This document shows, piece by piece, positions 50,276 through 57,848 of a stretch of DNA of 64,000 bases (the first letter of the stretch is position 1; each line of letters opens with the position of its first letter). Source of the stretch: Mycolicibacterium thermoresistibile (GTDB lineage Bacteria > Actinomycetota > Actinomycetes > Mycobacteriales > Mycobacteriaceae); the NCBI RefSeq assembly GCF_900187065.1, contig NZ_LT906483.1:4092001-4156000 (forward strand). Direction: 5' to 3'. The notes beneath the pieces are model-generated. The model was not told the DNA's origin. It saw only the letters and a program-made list of their open reading frames with translations, and made no database searches. Position numbers and translations under genes: made by a program.

Positions 50276-51109
50276 ATGGCCCGCTCCGATGTCCTGGTCA
50301 CCGCCGACTGGGCCGAGCGCAACCTGAACACCCCCGGCGTGGTGTTCGTCGAGGTCGACGAGGACACCTCGGCCTACGACGACGGCCACATCCCGGGTGC
50401 GGTCAAGCTCGACTGGAAGACCGATCTGCAGGATCCGGTGCGTCGCGACTTCGTCGATCAGCAGCAGTTCTCCAAGCTGCTGAGCGAACGCGGCATCTCC
50501 AATGACGACACCGTGATCCTCTACGGCGGCAACAACAACTGGTTCGCCGCCTACGCGTACTGGTACTTCAAGTACTACGGCCACCAGAACGTCAAGCTGC
50601 TCGACGGTGGCCGCAAGCGTTGGGAGCTCGACGGGCGTCCGCTGACCGAGGAGGTGCCGAAGCGGCCCGCGACCACCTACGTCGCCAAGGAGCCGGACAA
50701 CAGCATCCGCGCGTTCCGCGACGAGGTGATCGACGCCATCGGCAAGAAGAACCTCGTCGATGTGCGCTCCCCCGACGAGTTCTCCGGCAAGATCCTCGCC
50801 CCGGCGCACCTGCCGCAGGAGCAGAGCCAGAAACCCGGGCACATCCCCGGCGCGATCAACGTGCCGTGGAGCCGGGCGGTCAACGAGGACGGCACCTTCA
50901 AGTCCGACGAGGAGCTGGAGAAGATCTACGCCGAGACCGGCCTGGACGGCGAGAAGGAGACCATCGCCTACTGCCGCATCGGTGAGCGTTCCTCGCACAC
51001 CTGGTTTGTGCTGCAGGAACTGTTGGGACACAAGAACGTCAAGAACTACGACGGTAGTTGGACGGAGTACGGCTCCCTGGTGGGGGCCCCGATCGAGTTG
51101 GGAAGTTAG
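50276..51109 (+). CDS. cysA: Thiosulfate sulfurtransferase CysA (rhodanese)
   Basis: A 277-residue tandem-rhodanese enzyme that transfers sulfane sulfur from thiosulfate to cyanide or thiol acceptors. The inactive N-domain has VVFVEVDEDTSAYDDGHIPGA; the active C-domain has LVDVRSPDEFSGK and the loop YCRIGERSSHTWFVL with the catalytic cysteine at residue 233. AACCGAAAGG precedes the ATG. It heads the cysA-sseC pair, as in the duplicated M. tuberculosis cysA2-sseC2 locus. Confidence 0.95.
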   Translation: MARSDVLVTADWAERNLNTPGVVFVEVDEDTSAYDDGHIPGAVKLDWKTDLQDPVRRDFVDQQQFSKLLSERGISNDDTVILYGGNNNWFAAYAYWYFKYYGHQNVKLLDGGRKRWELDGRPLTEEVPKRPATTYVAKEPDNSIRAFRDEVIDAIGKKNLVDVRSPDEFSGKILAPAHLPQEQSQKPGHIPGAINVPWSRAVNEDGTFKSDEELEKIYAETGLDGEKETIAYCRIGERSSHTWFVLQELLGHKNVKNYDGSWTEYGSLVGAPIELGS

Positions 51110-51114
51110 AAGAT

Positions 51115-51417
51115 ATGTGCGCTCCACCCAAGCAAGGACTGACATTGCCGGCCAATGTCGACCTGGAGAAGGAGACCGTGATCACCGGTCGTGTGGTCGA
51201 CGGCAACGGAGAGGCCGTCGGCGGCGCCTTCGTGCGCCTGCTGGACGCCAGCGACGAGTTCACCGCCGAGGTGGTCGCGTCGGCCACCGGTGACTTCCGG
51301 TTCTTCGCCGCTCCGGGCACCTGGAAGGTGCGCGCGCTGTCGCGGGCCGGCAACGGCGACGCCGTCGTCGCGCCGTCGGGCGCGGGCATCCACGAGGTCG
51401 ACATCAAGGTCGCCTGA
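51115..51417 (+). CDS. sseC: SseC, DUF1416 protein
   Basis: A 100-residue protein that accompanies mycobacterial thiosulfate sulfurtransferases. It begins MCAPPKQGLTLPANVDLEKE and has an Ig-like/carboxypeptidase-regulatory-like beta sandwich (ITGRVVDGNGEAVGGAFVRLLDASDEFTAEVVASATGDFRFFAAPGTWKVRAL in part). The ATG at 51115 lies five bases after the cysA stop. The only cysteine is residue 2. Its role in sulfur transfer is inferred from constant linkage. Confidence 0.9.
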   Translation: MCAPPKQGLTLPANVDLEKETVITGRVVDGNGEAVGGAFVRLLDASDEFTAEVVASATGDFRFFAAPGTWKVRALSRAGNGDAVVAPSGAGIHEVDIKVA

Positions 51418-51421
51418 CCCC

Positions 51422-51465
51422 TCGCGCCGCGAGCGTGCGCCGATCCGCGCACGCTCGCGGCGCGA
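51422..51465. terminator. Perfect 19-bp stem terminator after sseC
   Basis: TCGCGCCGCGAGCGTGCGC at 51422-51440 and its exact complement GCGCACGCTCGCGGCGCGA at 51447-51465 flank a six-base loop CGATCC. It starts five bases after the sseC stop and ends the cysA operon before the next, separately promoted gene. No T-tract follows, which is common in mycobacteria. Confidence 0.82.
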
Positions 51466-51496
51466 CGCCGGTGACGGTGGGGTCCGGCTCACGATC

Positions 51497-51502
51497 TAGA
51501 CT
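51497..51502 (+). promoter_or_regulatory. -10 element for leaderless small membrane gene
   Basis: TAGACT (TANNNT) is followed by seven bases (GAACGCC) and the GTG at 51510. The arrangement is the same as in front of the poly-Cys leader. Confidence 0.7.
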
Positions 51503-51509
51503 GAACGCC

Positions 51510-51608
51510 GTGGTGCTTTTCTTCGAGATCCTGCTGGTGGCGTGTGTCGTCCTGGTCACCTGGTTCGCGCTGTACGCGCTGTACCGGTTGATCACCGACG
51601 AGTCGTGA
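51510..51608 (+). CDS. 32-residue leaderless membrane peptide
   Basis: GTG opens a 32-residue frame, VLFFEILLVACVVLVTWF followed by ALYALYRLITDES. It is one hydrophobic helix with an Arg and an acidic end, so a single-pass membrane peptide. The predicted mRNA starts at the GTG. The stop overlaps the start of the nitrobindin-like gene (GTGA), so it is translationally coupled to it. Such a short gene in front of the Rv0813c-type gene would be easy to miss in annotation. Function unknown. Confidence 0.72.
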   Translation: MVLFFEILLVACVVLVTWFALYALYRLITDES

Positions 51609-52261
51609 CGGCTGAGGACGATTCCACCACCCGGCGTTCCGGGGACCGGGCGATCGCCGAGGCGGCCGAGCGCGCCAGGGTGACCGCCGCCCGCAACATC
51701 CCCGTCTTCGACGATCTGCCGATTCCGGCCGACACCGCCAATCTGCGCGAAGGCGCGAACCTGCACGACGACCTGCTCGCCCTGCTGCCGCTGGTCGGGG
51801 TGTGGCGGGGTGAAGGCGAGGGCCGTGACGAGGCCGGTGACTACCGGTTCGGTCAGCAGATCATCGTCTCGCACGACGGCAACAACTACCTCAACTGGGA
51901 AGCGCGGTCCTGGCGCATCTCCCCCTCCGGCGAGTACGAGCGGCATGACCTGCGCGAGACCGGGTACTGGCGGTTCGTCAACGATCCGAACGATCCGTCC
52001 GAATCCCAGGCCATCGAGTTGCTGCTGGCGAACTCCGCCGGCTACATCGAACTGTTCTACGGCCGGCCGCTCAACCAGTCCTCCTGGGAGCTGGTGACCG
52101 ATGCGTTGGCGCGCAGCCGGTCCGGGACCCTGGTGGGCGGCGCCAAACGGCTCTACGGCATCGTCGCGGGCGGCGATCTGGCCTACGTGGAGGAACGGGT
52201 GGACGCCGACGGGCATCTGGTGCCGCACCTGTCCGCACGGTTGTCGAGGTACGTGGGATGA
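51605..52261 (+). CDS. Nitrobindin-like/FABP-like beta-barrel protein
   Basis: A 218-residue protein with a ten-stranded beta-barrel of the nitrobindin/THAP4-like family. Key motifs are LLPLVGVWRGEGEGRD (the GxWxGxG motif), FGQQIIVSHDGNNYLNWEARSW and ETGYWRF. True nitrobindins bind haem and scavenge NO/peroxynitrite; the M. tuberculosis relative Rv0813c was described as fatty-acid-binding-protein-like, so ligand binding is uncertain. A GTG overlaps the preceding small gene's stop. About 45 acidic, Arg-rich residues precede the barrel. Confidence 0.88.
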   Translation: MTAEDDSTTRRSGDRAIAEAAERARVTAARNIPVFDDLPIPADTANLREGANLHDDLLALLPLVGVWRGEGEGRDEAGDYRFGQQIIVSHDGNNYLNWEARSWRISPSGEYERHDLRETGYWRFVNDPNDPSESQAIELLLANSAGYIELFYGRPLNQSSWELVTDALARSRSGTLVGGAKRLYGIVAGGDLAYVEERVDADGHLVPHLSARLSRYVG

Positions 52262-52518
52262 GACGGCCACGACTGCTGTTGGCGGCGTGCGCCGCACTGG
52301 TCGCGGTCGGCTGCTCGGCCGGTGACCCGGCCCCACCCGAGACCAGCAGCACCACTGAGGATTCCACCAGTCACGGTGCCTTCGCCGAATGCCTGGACCG
52401 GCACGGCGTTCCGGTGCCGGCGGGTCCGGCCGCCGGCACCCCGGAGGGCGTCGACGAACAGCGCTGGCAGCAGGCGATGGCGGACTGCGCCGAGTTCGCG
52501 CCCGGTCCGGCGAACTAG
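52258..52518 (+). CDS. Small lipoprotein
   Basis: An 86-residue protein with signal peptide and lipobox (LLLAACAALVAVGCSAG, acylated Cys 19), a Thr/Ser-rich linker and a small domain with two cysteines (FAECLDRHGVPVPAG, MADCAEFAPG). The AECLxxHGV form is common in actinobacterial lipoproteins of unknown function. Its start overlaps the nitrobindin-like stop (ATGA), forming a three-gene operon with the membrane peptide. Confidence 0.82.
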   Translation: MRRPRLLLAACAALVAVGCSAGDPAPPETSSTTEDSTSHGAFAECLDRHGVPVPAGPAAGTPEGVDEQRWQQAMADCAEFAPGPAN

Positions 52519-52527
52519 GCCCCGGGT

Positions 52528-53175
52528 CTACTCGCCGGCGTGCCGGGCGGCGAGGATGTGCGCCCGCATCACGGCCTCGGCCCATTCCGGGTCCCGGGCC
52601 CGGGCGGCCTCGACCAGTTCGGCGTGGTGGTGCATGCTCAGCCGCAATGCCCGCTCGCTGTACTTCTGGAAGGTGAGCGTCACGAGCGCCGGCCGCACCA
52701 CCGCCTGCATCGCGGCGGTGAGGTGACGGTTCCCCGCCTCGGCGAGGAAGATGCCGTGGAAGGCGTTGTTGAGCCGACTCATCTGGTGGGTGTCGAGCGG
52801 CCGGCGGTCCAGCAGCGCCTCCATCCGCGTGGCCAGGTCGGCCAGCTCGGCGATGCGCTCCTCGGTCAGCTGCGGCACCGCCAACCGCACCGCCAGCGGC
52901 TCGAACCGGGCGCGGAGGTCGAACAGCGCCTCGACGTCCTCGTCGCTGAACGACACCACCTGCGCACCGCGGTTGGGCACCAGCTCGATGGCGCCTTCGG
53001 CGGCCAGCCGGTTCAGCGCCTGCCGCACCGGGGTTCGGCTCACCCCGATCTGCTCGGCCAGGGTCTGTTCCCGCAGCCAGCTGCCGGCGGGCGCCTCCCC
53101 GTCCAGGATCATCTGCAGCACAGCCTGATACGCGCGTTCGGACGCGTCGCCGTTGGACTCCACGGTCCTGCTCAT
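52528..53175 (-). CDS. GntR-family (FadR/FCD) transcriptional regulator
   Basis: A 215-residue regulator: a winged helix at residues 12-75 (LAEQIGVSRTPVRQALNRLAAEGAIELVPNRGAQV in part) and an FCD ligand domain with metal-ligand histidines (LNNAFHGIFLAEAGNRH, MHHHAELVEAARARD). The ATG at 53175 is preferred over an upstream frame that runs into non-conserved residues. It sits at the 3' end of the catabolic operon 53178-58628 with nearly no gap and probably responds to an intermediate of that pathway. Confidence 0.92.
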   Translation of the reverse strand: MSRTVESNGDASERAYQAVLQMILDGEAPAGSWLREQTLAEQIGVSRTPVRQALNRLAAEGAIELVPNRGAQVVSFSDEDVEALFDLRARFEPLAVRLAVPQLTEERIAELADLATRMEALLDRRPLDTHQMSRLNNAFHGIFLAEAGNRHLTAAMQAVVRPALVTLTFQKYSERALRLSMHHHAELVEAARARDPEWAEAVMRAHILAARHAGE

Positions 53176-53177
53176 CG

Positions 53178-54185
53178 CTAGACGGTCTCCGACCATTGGG
53201 CGGTCGCCAGGTCGTGGCGGGAACCGCCTCGGGCGACGAATGCCGTCGTCGGCACGCCGGTCAGCTGTTCGGCCAACCGCGCGACGTCCAGGTAGTCGGG
53301 TAATGAGATCCCAGTCCGCACACCCAGAGCATCGCAAAGGTGGATCAAATCCTCCATCGGCGCGTTGCCCAACACGCTCGGGTCACCGGGAAACCACAGG
53401 TCGCCGCCGAGCCCGCAGAAGCTGCCCTCCAGCCAGGCCGCCCCGGCCTGCATCGCGGCGATCGCGTTGGCCGCGGCGAAACCGTTGCGGTTGTGCAGGT
53501 GTACGCCCACCCGCACCGCGGGATGGCGGCGGCGAACCTCACCGACCCGCTCGGCCACCTCGCCGGGATGTTCCTGGCCGGTGGTGCAGGCCAGATACAA
53601 CGCGTCGACTCCGGTGTCGACGGCGGCGTCGACGACCCGCAGATACTCCTGACGCGGTACCGGGCCGCGGGCCGGGGCGAAGAACGCGCACGCCACGGCG
53701 ACGATGAGCCGCACGCCCGACTCCCGGGCCAGCGCGGCCACCCCGGGCAGTTCGGTGAGCATCTGCTCGACGGTGCGGCGTTGATTGCGGACGCTGACCT
53801 CCTCGTCGGCGGACACCACCAGCACCCACTCGTCGAGCCCGCAGGCCACCGCCCGGTGCGCGCCCCGCAGGTTCGGCACCAGGCCGCGGTAGGTGACGTC
53901 GGGCGGTCGCGGCACGGCGGCCATCACCGCCTCGGCGTCGGCCAGCTGCGGAAGCACCTTCGGGTGGGCGAACGACACCGCCTCGATGGTGCGGAAGCCG
54001 GCGTTGATCAGGCCCTCGACGATCGCGACCTTCTCCGCCGTCGGCACCGGCCGGGTGACGGCCTGCAGGCCGTCACGCAGCCCGACTTCGACCAGCTCGA
54101 TGGAGTCCGGCAGACCGGGCAGCGCCGGCCGCGCGGAGCCCGCCGCATCCCGCGACGGCGGGGCCACCGGAGACGGCACCGTCAC
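53178..54185 (-). CDS. HMG-CoA-lyase-like aldolase (HMGL family), signature Cys absent
   Basis: A 335-residue TIM-barrel protein of the DRE/HMGL family. The metal-site motif is IELVEVGLRDGLQ (Arg 37, Asp 38), and VGVHLHNRNGFAAANAIAAM carries the metal histidines. Where HMG-CoA lyase has GGCPYAPGA with its catalytic cysteine, this protein has GLGGDLWFPGD, so it is not a normal HMG-CoA lyase. With a CoA-transferase next door, cleavage of another branched or hydroxylated acyl-CoA is likely. Its start overlaps the CoA-transferase stop. Confidence 0.83.
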   Translation of the reverse strand: MTVPSPVAPPSRDAAGSARPALPGLPDSIELVEVGLRDGLQAVTRPVPTAEKVAIVEGLINAGFRTIEAVSFAHPKVLPQLADAEAVMAAVPRPPDVTYRGLVPNLRGAHRAVACGLDEWVLVVSADEEVSVRNQRRTVEQMLTELPGVAALARESGVRLIVAVACAFFAPARGPVPRQEYLRVVDAAVDTGVDALYLACTTGQEHPGEVAERVGEVRRRHPAVRVGVHLHNRNGFAAANAIAAMQAGAAWLEGSFCGLGGDLWFPGDPSVLGNAPMEDLIHLCDALGVRTGISLPDYLDVARLAEQLTGVPTTAFVARGGSRHDLATAQWSETV

Positions 54186-55408
54186 ACCACCCCGGCGTCA
54201 TGCAGCTTCTGCAGCTCCTCATCGCTGAGGCCGAGCTGGCGCAACACCTCATCGGTGTGTTCGCCGAGGCCGGGCCCGGGCCAGCGGATCGATCCGCGGG
54301 TGCGGCTGAGCCGCGGGAAGACGTTCTGCATCTGGATCTCTCCCAGCACCGGATGGTCGACGCTGGTGATCGACTCGCGGGCCCGGAACTGAGGATCGGC
54401 CAGCATCTCCTTGGGGCGGTAGATCTTTCCGACCGGCACGTTGTGCTTGTGCATCAGCGCCTCGACCTCGGCGGCGGTGTGCCGGCGGGTGAACTCGGCG
54501 ACAATCTCGTCGAGTTCGGCCTGATGCTCACCGCGGGCGACGTGGGTCGCGTACCGCTCGTCCTCGGCGAGTTCGGGTCGGCCCATCGCCTCGGCGAGCC
54601 GGCGGAACACGGTGTCCTGGTTGGCCGCGATCAGGATCCAGGTGTCGTCGCTGGTCGGGTACACGTTGCTGGGCGCGATCTTGGGCAGGATCGCACCGGT
54701 GCGTTCGCGCTGGTAACCGCTGACGGTCCACTCCGGCACCAGCGATTCCATCACGCCGAGGACCGCTTCGTAGATCGCCGAGTCGACCATCTGGCCGCGT
54801 CCGCTGATCTCGCGTTCCCGCAGTGCCGCCAGGGCGCCGATGGTGGCGAACAGCGCGGCCAGGGTGTCGCCGATGGAGATGCCCACCCGTGACGGCGGAG
54901 TGCTGGGATCGCCTACTACGTAACGCAATCCGCCCATCGCCTCACCGATCGCGCCGTAGCCCGGCCGCGAGGCGTACGGTCCGTCCTGCCCGAATCCGGA
55001 GACCCGCACAATCACCAGTCGGGGGTTGATCTCGGCCAGGTCGGAGTATCCGAGCCCCCACCGCTCCATCGTTCCGGGACGGAAGTTCTCGACCAGGACG
55101 TCGGCCTCCGCGACGAGCTGCCGCACCAGTTCCTGGCCGCGGGGTTCACGCAGATTGATCGTCACGGAACGCTTGTTGCGTCCGACGATCGAGAACCACA
55201 GCGATTGCCCCTTGGGCCGGTTCTGGCCCCATTGGCGCAGGGGGTCACCCTTGCCCGGGTCCTCGATCTTCACCACATCGGCGCCCAGATCGCCCATCAT
55301 CTGTCCGACGATCGGGCCGGCCAGCAGAGAACCCATCTCCACCACCCGGATGCCGTGCAGTGGGCCGGTGGTCGGCTGGGTCGCAGTCGTTTCCACCTCT
55401 GTGGTCAT
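54182..55408 (-). CDS. Family III CoA transferase (CaiB/BaiF)
   Basis: A 408-residue family III CoA transferase that activates a carboxylic acid by moving CoA onto it. The N-terminal GIRVVEMGSLLAGPIVGQMMGDLGADVVKIEDP is standard; the catalytic aspartate lies in GISIGDTLAALFATIGALAAL; NLREPRGQELVRQLVAEADVLVENFRPGTMER is typical. Its partner is probably the HMGL-like lyase (four-base overlap). Acid substrate unknown. Confidence 0.92.
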   Translation of the reverse strand: MTTEVETTATQPTTGPLHGIRVVEMGSLLAGPIVGQMMGDLGADVVKIEDPGKGDPLRQWGQNRPKGQSLWFSIVGRNKRSVTINLREPRGQELVRQLVAEADVLVENFRPGTMERWGLGYSDLAEINPRLVIVRVSGFGQDGPYASRPGYGAIGEAMGGLRYVVGDPSTPPSRVGISIGDTLAALFATIGALAALREREISGRGQMVDSAIYEAVLGVMESLVPEWTVSGYQRERTGAILPKIAPSNVYPTSDDTWILIAANQDTVFRRLAEAMGRPELAEDERYATHVARGEHQAELDEIVAEFTRRHTAAEVEALMHKHNVPVGKIYRPKEMLADPQFRARESITSVDHPVLGEIQMQNVFPRLSRTRGSIRWPGPGLGEHTDEVLRQLGLSDEELQKLHDAGVV

Positions 55409-55438
55409 GTCCGTCCTTTGGTTGAGTTGTCCGGGGTG

Positions 55439-56578
55439 TCAGCGCAGATCGTGTCGCTCGAGCCAGTCGACGACCTTGTCGCAGAACCGGTCGAGCAGTT
55501 CCGGCTGTCCCTTGAAGTAGTGGTTGGCGCCGGGGATTTCGAACAGCTCCTTGTCGTCGTGTCCGACCCCGTCGTAGAGCGCCCTGGCGTGTGCGGGGAA
55601 CGCGGCGTTGTCCGCGGTGCCGTACGCCACCAGCACCGGCACCGAGACCCGGCCCAGATGGTAGGGGCCGTCGGCGTTGCTGTCGTCGATGCTCCACTGG
55701 CTCAACCACGACCGCAGGCTGGTGTTGTGGCCCAGCGAGGCGGGCAGGTAGTTGGCCACCCAGGGTTCACCCCACAGCGTCGCCGGCTCCCGGTCCGACG
55801 GTTCGATCGACGGGTCCAGGAACCGCAGATCCGCACAGGTCCCGTGCACGGTGAACGGCAGATCGGCGACCCCGGTGTCGGCAGCGGCGAGCTCGTCGAG
55901 CTGCCGGCGCACCCACGCGGTGATCCGCCGGTTGCGCTCCACCTGGGCCTGCCGGTACCGCGCGATGAACTCCGGGCTGAACGGTGGCCCGTTCTTCGGA
56001 TTGAACGCGTCCAGTTCCGGGTCCCGGTCGAACGGCCGCTGCTCGTCGACGATGGCCGGATCGAGCCACTCGGTGTACACCGCCGCCCGGCCCGGGTGGG
56101 CCATCGCGCAGATGACGCCGTCGGCCGGCGGCAGGTCGGCCTGGGTCAGGTCGGGCGGATCCCCGGCGGGTGTGGCGGTGATGGAGGGCTTCTCGGCCTG
56201 GCTCTGGTACAGGCTGACCAGTCCGCCGCCACCGGAGTTGCCCATCAGCACCACCTTCTCGAACCCGCGGTCCTTGAGGTAGCGCACCCCCGCCCCGACG
56301 TCGAGCACGCAGTTCTCGGTGATCAGCGCGGAGTCGTTGCCGAGGTAGCGGGTGTTCATGCCCACCGCGGTGATTCCGCGGCGCGCCAACGGTTCCAGTG
56401 CGTAGTGGCCGAGGAAGTTCGACGTCGGATGCACGATGAGCACCGCGGTCCTGCTGCCACCGGACGGGGGCCGGTGGCAGCTGGCCCACAGTTTCCCGGC
56501 CAGCCGGGCCACTCCGGAGTAGACGTCGAGCCGTCCCCCGGCCACCATCGGGATGGCCAGGAGTTCCTGTGAGGTCAT
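55439..56578 (-). CDS. Alpha/beta hydrolase, 379 residues
   Basis: An alpha/beta-hydrolase with the nucleophile elbow VVLMGNSGGGGLVSLYQ, an oxyanion-region VLIVHPTSNFLGHYALEPL and a C-terminal catalytic-triad stretch VPVLVAYGTADNAAFPAHA and PGANHYFKGQ. A large insertion with Glu/Arg-rich segments is located between the elbow and the acid. It might cleave an ester or ring-derived thioester in the pathway. It lies between the CoA transferase and the flavin monooxygenase on the same strand. Confidence 0.86.
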   Translation of the reverse strand: MTSQELLAIPMVAGGRLDVYSGVARLAGKLWASCHRPPSGGSRTAVLIVHPTSNFLGHYALEPLARRGITAVGMNTRYLGNDSALITENCVLDVGAGVRYLKDRGFEKVVLMGNSGGGGLVSLYQSQAEKPSITATPAGDPPDLTQADLPPADGVICAMAHPGRAAVYTEWLDPAIVDEQRPFDRDPELDAFNPKNGPPFSPEFIARYRQAQVERNRRITAWVRRQLDELAAADTGVADLPFTVHGTCADLRFLDPSIEPSDREPATLWGEPWVANYLPASLGHNTSLRSWLSQWSIDDSNADGPYHLGRVSVPVLVAYGTADNAAFPAHARALYDGVGHDDKELFEIPGANHYFKGQPELLDRFCDKVVDWLERHDLR

Positions 56579-56588
56579 TGCCGCCCCG

Positions 56589-57818
56589 TCACAGGATCGG
56601 CGTCATCTGCTGCTCCGGAGCACCCAGCAGCGAACGGCCGTAGACCTCGTGCTTGAGCCCCGGAACCGACAGACCGTGCCGCGATCCCATGTGCATGTCC
56701 CGCCACATCCGCTGCAGCGGGCTGGCCAGCGCGAACGAACCGGCGCCATTGACGTCGAGCACGAGGTCGAAGGCCTCCCGGCACATCCGGTGTCCTTCGG
56801 CGGCCTTCATCGCGAACCTGGCGCGCTCGGCGTTGGAGAACGGCTTGCCGGTGCGGGCCTGCGCGTCGATCGCGTCGGCGGTCGCGAGCATCTGGTCGAA
56901 CGCGGTGTCGATCAGCCACGACGCCCGGGCCATGGCGAACTGGGTCGCCGACGACTTGGTGGTGTCGGTGTAGAAGGTGTAGGCCATCGCCTTGGGCGAC
57001 GACGTGATCCGGCGCAGCACGTATTCGTAGGCGGCCCGCGCCAGCCCCAGCACCGGCGCCAGGGTGGCGACGTGGAAGATGGTGCCGGCGTCCTGGTGGT
57101 ACTGGGCCTCGTGCTTGTGCGGGGTGCGGAAGTTGCCGGACATGATCTCTCCGAAGGTGATCGTCTCCTCGTCCGGGATCACGACGTCCTTGAGCACGAC
57201 GGTGTTGCTGCTGGTGCCGGCCATCCCCGACACATGCCAGGTGTCCTTGATCCCCTCGGCCTGATCCATCGAGATCAAACCGATCGCGTTGTCGACCGGC
57301 GTGCCGTCGGGACCGAACACCGGGAAGCCCATCACGCCCCACTTCGCGCGGTCGCTGCCCGAGGAGTACGGCCACTCACCGGTGAGTTTGGTTCCGCCGT
57401 CGACCCGTTCGATGCTGGAGCCGGGCGCCGGGGTGAGCGGAACGATGACCTTCTCGGTGGCGCCGTTGGCCCACACCTTGTCCTGCACCGCCTGGCTCAT
57501 CTGGCCGATGTGCCAGTCGCCGTGGTTGAGGATGAAGCAGAACCAGCCGGACGATCCGCACGCCCCGGCGACCTTGGCGGTCACCTCGACGTAGGTCCGG
57601 TAACCGGCCTCCAGGCCGCCGGCCCGCCGCGGCGCGAACAGCCGGAGCGCACTGGATTCGATCAGAGCGTCCCAGCTCTCCTGCGGCACGGCGCGGTTCT
57701 TCTCGGCGGTGTCGGCGTTGCGCTCCAGGACGGGCAGGATGTCGTCCACGGCCGCGAGCACCTCACGGCGGGTCGCTTCCAGGTCGGGATGGTTGTTGGT
57801 GTTGATGGTCTGGGTCAT
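56589..57818 (-). CDS. Acyl-CoA-dehydrogenase-fold flavin monooxygenase (HsaA/HpaB type)
   Basis: A 409-residue protein of the acyl-CoA dehydrogenase fold. DNAIGLISMDQAEGIKDTWHVSGMAGTSSNTVVLKDVVIPDE is the flavin/middle domain; the missing catalytic base and the LxSxSxRxPxG-type end MHMGSRHGLSVPGLKHEVYGRSLLG point to group D two-component monooxygenases such as HsaA (which hydroxylates phenols) rather than true dehydrogenases. It needs a separate flavin reductase, not seen here. It would hydroxylate the substrate early in the operon's pathway. Confidence 0.85.
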   Translation of the reverse strand: MTQTINTNNHPDLEATRREVLAAVDDILPVLERNADTAEKNRAVPQESWDALIESSALRLFAPRRAGGLEAGYRTYVEVTAKVAGACGSSGWFCFILNHGDWHIGQMSQAVQDKVWANGATEKVIVPLTPAPGSSIERVDGGTKLTGEWPYSSGSDRAKWGVMGFPVFGPDGTPVDNAIGLISMDQAEGIKDTWHVSGMAGTSSNTVVLKDVVIPDEETITFGEIMSGNFRTPHKHEAQYHQDAGTIFHVATLAPVLGLARAAYEYVLRRITSSPKAMAYTFYTDTTKSSATQFAMARASWLIDTAFDQMLATADAIDAQARTGKPFSNAERARFAMKAAEGHRMCREAFDLVLDVNGAGSFALASPLQRMWRDMHMGSRHGLSVPGLKHEVYGRSLLGAPEQQMTPIL

Positions 57819-57848
57819 GAGTGTGCCTTTCGGTGTGCAATCCGGGGG

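Noticed and set aside
56589..57818. Classical acyl-CoA dehydrogenase call
   Set aside because: The fold is shared, but the C-terminal motif and lack of a clear catalytic glutamate match group D flavin monooxygenases better, so it was named that way with reservation.
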